Source: JAXGXJ01 sp963816155
GTDB taxonomy: Bacteria; Actinomycetota; Thermoleophilia; RBG-16-64-13
DNA length: 64,000 bases
Assembly (NCBI GenBank): GCA_963816155.1
Contig: CAWFJE010000002.1
Coordinates: 434,001-498,000, forward strand
Reading direction: 5' to 3'
Shown here: piece by piece, positions 34,328 through 43,398 of the stretch
Layout of the letters: each line of letters starts with the position of its first letter
How positions within the stretch are numbered: position 1 is the stretch's first letter
Translations under genes and position numbers: made by a program
Notes under the pieces: model-generated
What the model saw: the letters and a program-made list of their open reading frames with translations, nothing else
Databases searched by the model: none
Told to the model about the DNA's origin: nothing

Positions 34328-34780
34328 ATGAGCGACTTCAGCATCGAGCAGGCGCGCGAAGCGGGACAGGGCTTCAAGGAAGCCATGGGCATGTCGGACG
34401 AGGAGTTCGAGGAGCACATCAGCTTCGGGTTCAACCGACGCCTGATGGAGCGCTTCGAAGAGATGGCCGGGGCCAAGATCATCGCCGAGGTCACCGAGGT
34501 GAAGTACTGCCTGGCAGGCTGCCAGGTCGGCCAGAAGCTCGTATTCCAGTGCGTGCCGGCGATGCTCCTGCCCGAAGAGTCTGACTGCCCGCTATGTTCC
34601 AAGGCCATCGGTCCCGTCTCGGAGCTCATCCATCAACTCTGGGACCGGATGAGCGAAGGGCTCGACCCCAACGACGGCCAAGCCCAATTCGCAAGCTGCC
34701 TCGATCACGGCATCCCTTATGGCGGCCTCGGCAACGTGCGCCTCCGGGTCTACGTCGAGAAGGGGGCGAGTTCCTCCTAG
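34328..34780 (+). CDS. TIGR04076-like small cysteine-containing protein
   Basis: A 150-residue soluble protein. From about residue 50 it has IIAEVTEVKYCLAGCQVGQK, then CPLCSKAIGPVSELIHQLWDR and a C-terminal RLRVYVE strand. This resembles the small uncharacterised TIGR04076-type proteins with conserved Cys (V-x-x-V-x-x-C-x-x-G-x-x-x-G). The first 45 residues (helical, acidic) are extra. ATG at 34328 with GGAAAGGAACG upstream. Co-directional with the two OYE-type reductases; function unknown. Confidence 0.6.
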   Translation: MSDFSIEQAREAGQGFKEAMGMSDEEFEEHISFGFNRRLMERFEEMAGAKIIAEVTEVKYCLAGCQVGQKLVFQCVPAMLLPEESDCPLCSKAIGPVSELIHQLWDRMSEGLDPNDGQAQFASCLDHGIPYGGLGNVRLRVYVEKGASSS

Positions 34781-34849
34781 GCGTCTAGCGCGGCGGTCTG
34801 CCCCGGTCTCCGACCGGCACTCGCTGCCACAACAGAGGAAGACAGGACT

Positions 34850-34880
34850 GCGCGGCAGTCGCCCGGGGCGACTGCCGCGC
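34850..34880 (+). terminator. 14-bp perfect hairpin terminator
   Basis: Arms 34850-34863 and 34867-34880 pair perfectly (GCGCGGCAGTCGCC) with a 3-nt loop, followed by TCGTCTTTG. It separates the iclR-controlled unit from the second OYE-type gene. The remaining gap to 35054 is AT-richer and probably holds the promoter of that gene. Confidence 0.75.
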
Positions 34881-35054
34881 TCGTCTTTGCCAAGAGTCGT
34901 TAGACGTATCTGGGGTATCGAGGACGAGTGGCGATTACAACAATTCATGTATACGACCGTTCCCCATCCAACTCCGTTATCATGGTTCGATATGTAGCAG
35001 GTATTGAACTCCGTGGAGTCGCGGGGGGGTACATCGAGTCCAAAGGAAGGTGTG

Positions 35055-37130
35055 ATGGCGCAGTCAAAGTACGAGCACCTCTTCTCGCCGTTTAACATCG
35101 GCAAGGTGCAGCTCAAGAACAGGATCGTCAAGACGGCCGCTCAGACCTACCTCTTCGACGATGGAGAGACCAGGGTCGGCCCTCTGGCCAAGGCTTTCTA
35201 CGGAGCGGTAGCGCGAGGCGGTGCCGGGCTCATCATCACCGAGACGCCGGCCATGGAATGGCCCCTCTTGGAGGAAGGCGACAGGCGTTTCCGCGTGGAT
35301 GACGACAAGTACATCAAGAACCTCTCCGAACTCGCGGATGAGGTCCACAAGTACGGGTGTCCCATCTACACCCAGCTCTACCACCGGGGCCCGTGGGGCG
35401 GCATCTACGCCCTCATCGCCAAGAGGGTCGCCGCATCGCCGGTCACCATGTATACCCCGTTCGACGTGCACGATGAAGAACCGCCTCATGCGCTCACCAT
35501 CGATGAGATCGAGGAACTCGTCGACAGATTCGCCGCTGCCACAGTGCGTCTGCAGGCGGCCGGTTGGGACGGCATTGAGATCAACGCCGCGGCCGATCAC
35601 CTCTTCCACAGCTTCCTGTCGCGTTTCTGGAACAAGCGTGACGACATGTACGGTCCTCAGAGCATGGAGAACCGGACCCGCTTCATCGTAGCCGTCATCA
35701 ACGAGATCAAGAAGCGGTGCGGACGAGACTTCCCAGTCCAGATCCTCATGAACGCCTTCGAGATCGGCGCCGGCGAAGAGGGTCTTTCCATTGAAGAGGG
35801 CAAAGAGATCGCCCGCATCTACGAGGCGACGGGCGTCGACTCCCTCCACGTGCGTTACCACTGGTCGGGCATGCATCAGGGCTCCTACCTGCCGGATAAC
35901 CTCTTCTACCCCGAGCCGATGATCCCCATAGAAGAGTTCCCCAAGGAGATGGACTGGTCGCATTACGGAGCGCTGTGCAACGTGCCTCTCGCAGTCGGCA
36001 TCAAGGACGTGGTCGACATCCCCGTGATGACCGTGACCGGCTTCGACGCCGACTCGGCGGAGAAGGTCCTGAGCGAAGGCAAGGCCGACCTCATCGGCTT
36101 CAACCGCCGCATCTTCTGCGATCACAACTATCCCAACAAGGTATACACGGGCCGGCAGGCCGAGATCCAGCCCTGCACCAAGTGCGGCCACTGCAGCAGC
36201 ACCTACAACGAACCCCGGCACTGCCGTCTCAACGCCTGCTTCGGCACCCTCAGCTACGATATCGCCCCGCTCGAGACAAAAAAGAAGGTCCTGGTAGTGG
36301 GCGGCGGCCCGGCCGGCATGCAGGCCGCCAGGGTCGCAGCTTGGCGTGGACACGACGTGAGCCTTTGGGAGAAGGGCCCCTACCTGGGCGGCTCCATGTC
36401 ACTGGCCGCCATGGTTAAGGGCTTCAAGACTGAGGATGTGCGCGAGGTTGTCTGGTTCCTCCGTCGTGAGGTCAAGAAATACGGCGTGGACGTCCACCTG
36501 GGCAAAGAGATCGACGCCGCTTCTATCGAGGCCATGAAGCCCGATGTCGTCGTGATCGCCGGGGGTGGCAACCCGACGCTGCCCGACGTGCCCGGCATCG
36601 ACCGCAAGAACGTCGTCAAGAGCAGCGACCTCTATGGCATGCTGCGTTTCTACCTGAACCTGCTCGGCCCTAAACTGCTCCGCGAGGCCACCGCCGTGTG
36701 GATGCCGGTGGGCAAGAAGGCCGTCATCATCGGGGGAGCCATCCAGGGCTGCCAGTTGGGCGAGTTCCTGACCAAACGCGGCCGTAAGATCACCATCGTG
36801 GAGACCGGTGACGAACTGGGCAAATGGATGTACCACGAACGAAAAGCCCGTCTCTTCTACTGGTTTGACAAGAAGGGCGTCGAGCGTCTGTCTGAGGTCA
36901 AGCTGGTCGAGATCATCGCCAAAGGGCTCGTAATCCAGACGAAAGAAGGCGAGACGCGCCTCATCGAGGCCGACAACGTCATCTGCGCTCTGCCCTTCGG
37001 CGCCAACAGCTCTCTGGCCGATGAACTCGACGGCAAGGTCCCCGAGGTCTACAGCATCGGTGACAGCGTTGAGCCGGGTCTCATCCCCGACGCTACCTCC
37101 TCCGGTTGGAAGACCGGCAACGCCATCTGA
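35055..37130 (+). CDS. OYE-type NADH:flavin oxidoreductase with altered active site
   Basis: A 691-residue protein with the same layout as the upstream reductase: TIM barrel (~1-365), Fe-S site CTKCGHCSSTY with CRLNAC (~380-400), FAD domain VLVVGGGPAGMQAAR (~415) and NAD(P) domain AVIIGGAIQGCQLGEFL (~557). Key differences: the usual HxGR loop reads YHRGPWGG, and the substrate-binding H-x-x-H-G motif reads INAAADHLFHSFLSR, so the paired His residues are lost. It may act on a different C=C substrate or another reaction. ATG at 35055 with AAGGAAGG 4 nt upstream. Transcribed alone between two terminators. Confidence 0.88.
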   Translation: MAQSKYEHLFSPFNIGKVQLKNRIVKTAAQTYLFDDGETRVGPLAKAFYGAVARGGAGLIITETPAMEWPLLEEGDRRFRVDDDKYIKNLSELADEVHKYGCPIYTQLYHRGPWGGIYALIAKRVAASPVTMYTPFDVHDEEPPHALTIDEIEELVDRFAAATVRLQAAGWDGIEINAAADHLFHSFLSRFWNKRDDMYGPQSMENRTRFIVAVINEIKKRCGRDFPVQILMNAFEIGAGEEGLSIEEGKEIARIYEATGVDSLHVRYHWSGMHQGSYLPDNLFYPEPMIPIEEFPKEMDWSHYGALCNVPLAVGIKDVVDIPVMTVTGFDADSAEKVLSEGKADLIGFNRRIFCDHNYPNKVYTGRQAEIQPCTKCGHCSSTYNEPRHCRLNACFGTLSYDIAPLETKKKVLVVGGGPAGMQAARVAAWRGHDVSLWEKGPYLGGSMSLAAMVKGFKTEDVREVVWFLRREVKKYGVDVHLGKEIDAASIEAMKPDVVVIAGGGNPTLPDVPGIDRKNVVKSSDLYGMLRFYLNLLGPKLLREATAVWMPVGKKAVIIGGAIQGCQLGEFLTKRGRKITIVETGDELGKWMYHERKARLFYWFDKKGVERLSEVKLVEIIAKGLVIQTKEGETRLIEADNVICALPFGANSSLADELDGKVPEVYSIGDSVEPGLIPDATSSGWKTGNAI

Positions 37131-37155
37131 CATAGCGGGAGCCGTAAGGGGCTGG

Positions 37156-37188
37156 AATAGGCCGGGCGGCGTAGCCGCCCGGCCTATT
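37156..37188. terminator. 15-bp perfect inverted-repeat terminator
   Basis: AATAGGCCGGGCGGC (37156-37170) pairs perfectly with 37174-37188 around a GTA loop. On the plus strand TATTCGTCCTGTTCT follows. It ends the OYE-type gene. On the other strand it coincides with the expected end of the DUF169 gene, whose shifted-frame TAG lies in the stem at 37184-37186. Confidence 0.85.
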
Positions 37189-37952
37189 CGTCCTGTTCTG
37201 AAGTCCATCTCCTCGGAGAGGCTCTCCACCAACATCCGCATGTGTTGTTCGTGAGCCTCTTTGCCCCAGTGGTACTGAGGCAGGTCGAACAGCTGCTTCG
37301 CGGCCATCTCGCTCAGGCTCTCGACCAGCCCCGGAAGTACCGGAGCCGGGATGGAGATCAGCAAGAGGCCCTCGGGGAAGACTTTCCGCGCCCGCATCCC
37401 GTGATGCAGCCCTGTCACGAGGATATTCATCTCGCCGCTCAAATAGGGATAGGCAAAGAGGTACGCGCAGCCGATAACGGTCGTGCCTTTGCTTCCCCAT
37501 GCGGCGCCGCTCGAGTACCCGTGGGCCCGGGTGATGATCTCAGCTTGGGACGGTCTTGCGGTGGCGATGACCAGATCGGGCTCAAAGGGGAGTCCGCCCA
37601 GGCGCGCGAACAGCGAATAGCGAGCGACACCCTCAGGGATACGCGGCAGTTCCGCGTACACGCGTTGGTTGGCGGCGGCGTCTCGGTACACCCCGAGTTT
37701 CGGTCCGAGACGCCCGCTCTCGAAGATGGGGTCCCCGGCATCATGCCCGAGCACGAACTGACCGGCGCCGCAGGCGTGATCGTCGAGAGACGCGTAGAAA
37801 GGGCTACCTTCCTGCGCCCGGCGCAGCATCTCGCAGAGCGCCAGCGGCTCCGCAAGGCGGGGTAGACCATCCGGCTCCTCCGCCGAGAACTTCACGGCTA
37901 CGACCGGATACTCCAGACCGATGGTAGCGAAGACGGATAAATCGGTGCTCAT
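37184..37952 (-). CDS. DUF169 family protein, stop codon apparently lost by frameshift
   Basis: About 250 residues match the DUF169 pattern: EYPVVAVKFS, LALCEMLRRAQEGSPFYASLDDHACGAGQF, VIATARPSQAEIITRAHGYSSG and GCAYLFAYPYLSGEMNILVTG. These are proteins of unknown role often found in anaerobes. The frame has no stop at the expected end; it runs through the terminator and antisense to the OYE-type gene down to 36399, giving about 265 residues without homology. A shift of one base near 37200 would give a TAG at 37184, within the terminator. ATG at 37952. Separated from the binding-protein gene by a terminator, so transcribed independently. Confidence 0.7.
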
Positions 37953-37972
37953 CTCAAGCCGACTCTAGCACG

Positions 37973-38002
37973 AAAGGGGGGCTCCCGTAGGAGCCCCCCT
38001 TT
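37973..38002 (-). terminator. 13-bp terminator at end of liv-type operon
   Basis: AAAGGGGGGCTCC (37973-37985) and its complement at 37990-38002 with a 4-nt loop; the minus strand ends in CCCTTTCG. It lies 32 bp after the solute-binding-protein stop. Confidence 0.85.
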
Positions 38003-38033
38003 CCGCACGTCTGCGCGATCCTCAAAGAGGAGC

Positions 38034-39410
38034 CTATTTCGCAGCCGGAAGGATGTTGGCTATTGGGTAGGAACCGAGTTCGGCGATCTGAGCATTCTGG
38101 ACCTGCTGGATGCGTACTTCGTCCAGTCCCTGGGGGTCACCCGGCCCGTAGGTAAGCGAAGTCACGGTGATGTCGCCCGTGCTGAAGTCCTTGATCTGGT
38201 GGAAGCCGTTCTCGAGAACTTCCTGGCTGGTCAACGCAGCTGCGTCGCCGGCCATGGCGGCCAAGCGAAGTGCCTCGACCTGGGTCATGCCTTCAATGAT
38301 CCCACTCAGGTACATCACGTTGCCGTTCTTGTCGTTGGCCCGGTAGGTGTCCTGGAGCATGTTGGCGAAGGCGATGCCGTCGACAGGGGCGTCCAGAGCG
38401 CAGAAGTCGCCTGCGACGACGACGCCGTTGCCTGTCTCTCCCATGTCGGGCAGGAAGATCTGGAGGTGAGCAGGGTTAGCGAACCCGAAGGTGATCTTGT
38501 ATTCCAGGTCGGGCCCCATGCCCAAGCGCACGGCCTCCTTGATGGTCGGCTGGCTGCCCGCATTGATCATGACACCCAAGGCCAGATCCACGCCCTTGTC
38601 CTTGAGCCAGGCCAGCTGAGTAGTTGGCGGAGAGGTGGGGACCATGTCCACGAACTGGGCGCCCACGAACTCGTAGCCGATGCTCTCCAGGTAGGCCTGC
38701 ATCTCCGGGATATCGATGTTGCGGCCCAGAGCGGAGTCCGCGGTCAGATAGGCGACCCGAGGTTTGCGGCTGGTGTCGGTCCAGTTCTCCATGAACCACT
38801 CGCCGATAGCCCCCATCTGATCGGTGTAGATGGGCGCATTGGTGAAGATGTTGCCCGGCGGCTGCACGTATGCGGGCGACGTGGACTGGCTGGTGGCTCC
38901 GATCATGTCCTCGATGAGGAGATCTTTGAGTGCCATGCCTTCCGGCGAGCCGCTCACTCTCTGCACCAGCAACCCCTTCGACTTGAAGTCGTCGTAGATG
39001 GTGAGGGCCTTTTCGGGAGCGAGAGCGTCGTCACCCCAGAGAAGCTCGAAGGTGATATTGGCCGGGACGACCTTGTCCGTGTACCAGGGAGCCACTATCT
39101 TGTTGTCGTTGACATACTTGACGTAGTCCTGGAAGCCGGCCAAGACGGCGGCGGTATCTTGTGCGTAGGCTCCCGTCAGTGCGAACGTGCCGCCCACATA
39201 TAGCGTCACCGGCTCGCCCATGGTGGTTTCAGTGGTTTCGCCCATGGTGGTCTCGGTGGGTGCCGCCGTCGTCTCTGTGGGCGCGGCGGTCGTCTCTGTG
39301 GGCGCCGCAGTGGTGGTAGTCTCGTCATCTCCGCCGCAGGCGCTCAACATGATGCCCAAGGCGACGATGAGCAGCACGACCAGCGCCCATGTTGCTCTAG
39401 ATTTTGTCAT
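38034..39410 (-). CDS. branched-chain-amino-acid-type ABC transporter, substrate-binding lipoprotein
   Basis: A 458-residue lipoprotein: signal peptide ATWALVVLLIVALGIM with lipobox MLSAC near residue 25, then a TETTAAP-repeat linker (~30-65) and a type-1 binding domain beginning VTLYVGGTFALTGAYAQD. ATG at 39410 with GGGGAGG upstream. Last gene of the livG-livF-ligase-livH-livM-binding protein operon. The embedded CoA ligase suggests that the ligand is a carboxylic (possibly aromatic) acid rather than an amino acid; inference. Confidence 0.93.
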   Translation of the reverse strand: MTKSRATWALVVLLIVALGIMLSACGGDDETTTTAAPTETTAAPTETTAAPTETTMGETTETTMGEPVTLYVGGTFALTGAYAQDTAAVLAGFQDYVKYVNDNKIVAPWYTDKVVPANITFELLWGDDALAPEKALTIYDDFKSKGLLVQRVSGSPEGMALKDLLIEDMIGATSQSTSPAYVQPPGNIFTNAPIYTDQMGAIGEWFMENWTDTSRKPRVAYLTADSALGRNIDIPEMQAYLESIGYEFVGAQFVDMVPTSPPTTQLAWLKDKGVDLALGVMINAGSQPTIKEAVRLGMGPDLEYKITFGFANPAHLQIFLPDMGETGNGVVVAGDFCALDAPVDGIAFANMLQDTYRANDKNGNVMYLSGIIEGMTQVEALRLAAMAGDAAALTSQEVLENGFHQIKDFSTGDITVTSLTYGPGDPQGLDEVRIQQVQNAQIAELGSYPIANILPAAK

Positions 39411-39530
39411 TGTCCTCCCCTTCCAAAGGTGACCATTGTCATATCCTGTCATGGAACAATCTGCCGACCCGATTCACCTCCTTGTTGACCGGTCCTTCGC
39501 CCCTCACGCGGGACGCGCCAAGTCGCAGGC

Positions 39531-40568
39531 CTAATAAGGCCAGGCCTGATAGTAGTTCTTGAGCCGCTCGAGCAGATGAGATAGGCCCCTTGGAACAAAG
39601 ATCAAGAAGAGAATGATCGCCACGCTGGGCAGGATGAGGCTCAGTCCCACGGCCGCCTGAGGGTTCAACAGATCGGCAAGGGCAGGCCCGATCTTGATGG
39701 CCACCTGCTGCAGGAGCTTGATTGCGATCACCCCATAGATGACTCCCGAGACGCTGCCCATACCGCCGATGATGAGCATGCCGAGCAACCAAACCGAGTC
39801 GAAGAACGGGAACTGCTCGACGTTGGCGATGCCGTAGAACTGCACAGACAACGCCCCGCCAACACCCGCGAAAACGCAGCCGACGAAGAAGGCCTGAAGC
39901 TTATAGGAGAAGAGGTTCACGCCCATCACTTCCGCGGCAAGGTCATTGTCTCGGATAGCCACGAAGGCCCGTCCGGACCGCGTGCGTAACATATTCTTGG
40001 CCACGATGGTAGCCAATATGGCTAGAACCAAGACCACGTAGAAGTAGACGGGCTTGCTCCTGATGGAGTATCCAAAGATATCGGCCGGAGGCACCGTCAG
40101 ACCTTCCGTGCCTCCGGTGAGACCGCGGAACTGAAGTATTAGCCAGTGGATGATGAAGTAGGCCGACACCGTCGCCATGATCAGATAGAAGCCTTTGATC
40201 CTTAGCGACGGGAGACCGAAGAGAAGGCCCACGAAGCCTGCGGCCAGCCCGGAAAGGGGGACAGCCGCCAAGAAGGGCAGGCCCAGCTTGTTGCAAAGGA
40301 TGGCCATGGCATACCCGCCCACCATCATGAAGCCCGAGTGCCCCAGCGATACGAGACCGCAGTTACCGGTGAGGATGTTCAGGCCGTGGGCGCTGATCAC
40401 ATAGAAGCTGATGATGGTGGCGAGAGTGAGCGTGGAGTTCGACGCCCACTGGGGGATACTGAAGAGAAAGACCACGAGCACGACCAGGAATATCCAATAC
40501 CACTTGGTCCTGATCATGGCCATGTCCTGGCCGTAGCTCTGCGCGAAGGTGCCGCTAGGGAGTCTCAT
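39531..40568 (-). CDS. livM: branched-chain-amino-acid-type ABC transporter permease (LivM-like)
   Basis: A 345-residue membrane protein with about 10 hydrophobic segments and the LivM signature LTGNCGLVSLGHSGFMMVGGYAMA near residue 65, plus AIRDNDLAAEVMGVNLFSYKLQAF in the cytoplasmic loop that contacts the ATPase. It is 7 bp after livH. Forms the channel with LivH. Confidence 0.94.
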   Translation of the reverse strand: MRLPSGTFAQSYGQDMAMIRTKWYWIFLVVLVVFLFSIPQWASNSTLTLATIISFYVISAHGLNILTGNCGLVSLGHSGFMMVGGYAMAILCNKLGLPFLAAVPLSGLAAGFVGLLFGLPSLRIKGFYLIMATVSAYFIIHWLILQFRGLTGGTEGLTVPPADIFGYSIRSKPVYFYVVLVLAILATIVAKNMLRTRSGRAFVAIRDNDLAAEVMGVNLFSYKLQAFFVGCVFAGVGGALSVQFYGIANVEQFPFFDSVWLLGMLIIGGMGSVSGVIYGVIAIKLLQQVAIKIGPALADLLNPQAAVGLSLILPSVAIILFLIFVPRGLSHLLERLKNYYQAWPY

Positions 40569-40575
40569 AGATAGC

Positions 40576-41466
40576 TCACACCCTCTCGATCCTCTTCAGG
40601 CCAAACAATCCGTACGGCCTGAAGATGAGCACTACCAGCATGACGATGAACGGAAAGACGTTGGCCAAGCCGCCGCCGGAAGGCATGAGGGGATCGAGGT
40701 ACCCCGCCGCTAGGTTCCTCAGGATACCCAGCATGACGCCGGCGACGATCGCTCCGCCGATGGAGTCGAGACCGCCCAAGATGACCACAGCCAGGACCGT
40801 GAGCCCGATTTCGGCAAGGGGCGGCGAAACGCCGGAAACGCCTCCCAGAAGGATTCCACCCAAGACCCCCACCACGCAGGCGATGACCCACACCAGCGCG
40901 TACACCATGGTGACCTTGATCCCCAGGCTACGCGTGACCTGCTCGTCCTCCGCCGTGGCCCGCATGGCCAGCCCCATCTTCGTGAAGCGGAAGATGAACA
41001 TGAGGATGCCTACCACGAGCACGGATACGATGAGACCAAGCAGCGAGGACGGTGGGATCGAGATCGAACCCACCTGCAGTGTGATCTCCGGCAGAACGTC
41101 GTGATAGGTCACGTAGTCGCCGCCCCACACCATGATGGCGACCCCGTCGAGGATGCCGGCGAGAGCGATTGTCATCATGACGATGGCCAAAGGAGGCTTG
41201 CCCAACAAGGGACGCAAGGTGAGTCGCTCGATGACGAGTCCCATCACCACCCCCACAGCGATCGCGGCGATAATGGCCGCCCATACGGGCATGCTGAGCA
41301 CGACAAGAAACGTGTAGCCCAAGTAGCCACCGATCATGACGATCTGTCCCTGGGCGATGTTGAATGCCTTGGAGCACTTGTAGATGATCACGAATCCCAT
41401 GGCGATCAGAGCATACGTCATACCCAGGGCCAGTCCGGTGACAACCAGCTGGAAGAAGAAGGTCAT
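40576..41466 (-). CDS. livH: branched-chain-amino-acid-type ABC transporter permease (LivH-like)
   Basis: A 296-residue membrane protein with eight or so hydrophobic segments: FFFQLVVTGLALGMTYALIAMG, FNIAQGQIVMIGGYLGY, and the coupling loop GLAMRATAEDEQVTRSLGI. Its ATG overlaps the stop of the CoA ligase gene, so translation is coupled. Pairs with LivM. Confidence 0.94.
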   Translation of the reverse strand: MTFFFQLVVTGLALGMTYALIAMGFVIIYKCSKAFNIAQGQIVMIGGYLGYTFLVVLSMPVWAAIIAAIAVGVVMGLVIERLTLRPLLGKPPLAIVMMTIALAGILDGVAIMVWGGDYVTYHDVLPEITLQVGSISIPPSSLLGLIVSVLVVGILMFIFRFTKMGLAMRATAEDEQVTRSLGIKVTMVYALVWVIACVVGVLGGILLGGVSGVSPPLAEIGLTVLAVVILGGLDSIGGAIVAGVMLGILRNLAAGYLDPLMPSGGGLANVFPFIVMLVVLIFRPYGLFGLKRIERV

Positions 41467-43397
41467 CCGTCACCCCGCTCGACTGTCGCGATTTCCAGAG
41501 CGGTCTTGATCCTGCCCACTCGGCCGTCCTGATAGGTGAACTCGGCCTCGACCTCGACGCTCGTCGCCTCCGTGCTGAGAGCCTGGGCCAGACCGGCGTA
41601 GCGGTCCTTCAAGTAGGTGCGGCGCAGCTTGCGATTGCGCGTCAGCTCGTACTCGTCGGGGTCGAACTCCTTGTGGAGATTCACATATCGGGCGATGCGA
41701 TGCGTTGCCGGGAGACCCTGGTTGACACTGGCGATCTCCCCTCGGATGAGATCATAGACCTCAGGCTTCTGGGAGAGGTCACCGAAAGTCGTGTAGGCGA
41801 CCTTGGCTTTGTCGGCCCAGTGACCCGTGTTCATGGCGTCGATGATGACGACCGCCGACAGATAGTCGCAGCCCTGCTCCGCATGCACCCAGGCATCCTT
41901 GATGTGGGCACTGTATTTCAGGCGGCTCTCTATCTCCTGAGGAGCCACGATGTCACCGCAGGGGAGCGGGATCAGGTCCTCCACGCGATCGTGGAAGATG
42001 AGTTCACCGTTGGCAGTCAGTTCACCCTTGTCGCCCGTGTACACCCAGCCATCGTTGGATGAGTCCAGCGCCACGTCAGGGGCATCCTTGTACCCTACGA
42101 AGGTGCCGGCGTGCCTCACGACAATCTGGCCTGCGTCGGTCAGCTTGATCTCTACGCCCGGATTCACTTTGCCCACCGTGCCTAGAGCCTGGACACCGGT
42201 CGCCGCGCCGGTGATCGCGCCCGCCTCGGCCGAGCCGTAGACATTGCGCAGCGGCACACGCAGCGCGTGGAAGAAGCGGAGAGCCTCCTGCGAAAGCGTG
42301 GCGCCCGAGGTGTAGCAGGCCCGGGCGCGAGTCAGACCGACGTGGTCACGGATGGGGCGGAAGGACACCAGATCCCCGAGCCTGTTGAGCACTCGCCAGT
42401 GCCAAGCCGCCTTCCCTCCGACGAAGCGCGCGTCGACCACCCGATAGCCAACGGGGAACGTCCAGCTGGTGGAGACCCTCTTCAGCCTGCCCGCCCCGCG
42501 CGTCCTGGCCAGGACCTCCCCCGCTTCGCTCTCCCAGAGTCGGGAGTTGTACACCACGACGCTGGGCGCGATCTCGCGGACGTCCTCGCGCTGTGTCTCC
42601 GAACTCTCGGCGAAATTGACGGTGCCTCCGGAGAGAAGATGGCAGCCGAAAGCCAGCCATTGCTCAGTTATCCAGGCCGGGGGCAGATACGAGACGATGT
42701 TGTCCTTGGTGCTGAGGCGCTCCGCCTCGACGAAGACCTTAGAGTCGGTCATCAACGACCGGTAGCTGTGCAGGGTGGCCTTCGGTTCCTTCGAGACCCC
42801 AGAGGTGTAGATGACGGCACAGGTGTCGCCGCCGCTACCGGCGGCGATGTTCTCCTCGAAAGCCTGCGGATGCTCGACCTCGTATTCACGGCCCCTGTCG
42901 ACGACCTCGCGCAGACCCACAAAGCCCTCCATGGGCTCGTTGCTCAGACCTTTGTAGCGCCAGTACACGGTGGCTTTGAGTGCCGGAAGCCCGTCGCGGA
43001 TCTGCGCGATCTTGTCCACTTGCTCTTGGTCTTCGACCATGGCAAACTCGGCGCCACAATCGCGCGCCATGTACTCGATCTCGCCGGCGGAGAGATCTGA
43101 GTAAAGGCCGACGCTCACGCCCCGGGCGCATTGAGCGGCCAGCTGGGCGAAATACCACTCGGGGCGATTATCGCCCACGATCAGAAGCTTGTTACCGGGC
43201 TGGAAGCCCAGCGCCACGAGGCCCAGAGCCAGGTATTTCACGTTGTCGAGATATGCCTGCCAGCTGTATGTCTGCCATATACCGTAGTGCTTGTAGCGGA
43301 TGGCCTTGCCCTCGGCGCCGAAGCGGGTCGCATTGTGCTGCAGCACCTTGGGCCAGGTATCGAACGTGGCCGTGTCCATGACGACTTCCGAGCTCAT
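41463..43397 (-). CDS. AMP-forming acyl-CoA ligase (long-chain-fatty-acid-CoA-ligase-like) in liv operon
   Basis: A 644-residue ANL-superfamily enzyme expected to adenylate a carboxylate and transfer it to CoA. Motifs: KHYGIWQTYSWQAYLDNV, the P-loop as AVIYTSGVSKEPKATLHS (canonical TSGTTGxPKG altered at three positions), NVYGSAEAGAITG (A5), WVYTGDKGEL (A7), FHDRVEDLIPLPCGDIVAPQEIE (A8) and a C-terminal ELTRNRKLRRTYLKDRY catalytic-Lys region. Start ATG 43397, 1 bp after the livF stop. Position between ABC ATPase and permease genes couples uptake to activation. Confidence 0.9.
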   Translation of the reverse strand: MSSEVVMDTATFDTWPKVLQHNATRFGAEGKAIRYKHYGIWQTYSWQAYLDNVKYLALGLVALGFQPGNKLLIVGDNRPEWYFAQLAAQCARGVSVGLYSDLSAGEIEYMARDCGAEFAMVEDQEQVDKIAQIRDGLPALKATVYWRYKGLSNEPMEGFVGLREVVDRGREYEVEHPQAFEENIAAGSGGDTCAVIYTSGVSKEPKATLHSYRSLMTDSKVFVEAERLSTKDNIVSYLPPAWITEQWLAFGCHLLSGGTVNFAESSETQREDVREIAPSVVVYNSRLWESEAGEVLARTRGAGRLKRVSTSWTFPVGYRVVDARFVGGKAAWHWRVLNRLGDLVSFRPIRDHVGLTRARACYTSGATLSQEALRFFHALRVPLRNVYGSAEAGAITGAATGVQALGTVGKVNPGVEIKLTDAGQIVVRHAGTFVGYKDAPDVALDSSNDGWVYTGDKGELTANGELIFHDRVEDLIPLPCGDIVAPQEIESRLKYSAHIKDAWVHAEQGCDYLSAVVIIDAMNTGHWADKAKVAYTTFGDLSQKPEVYDLIRGEIASVNQGLPATHRIARYVNLHKEFDPDEYELTRNRKLRRTYLKDRYAGLAQALSTEATSVEVEAEFTYQDGRVGRIKTALEIATVERGDG

Positions 43398-43398
43398 T

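Noticed and set aside
37184..37952. Treating the 517-codon DUF169 frame as a genuine fusion protein
   Set aside because: The extra C-terminal half is exactly antisense to the OYE-type gene, crosses a strong terminator and has no domain signal.
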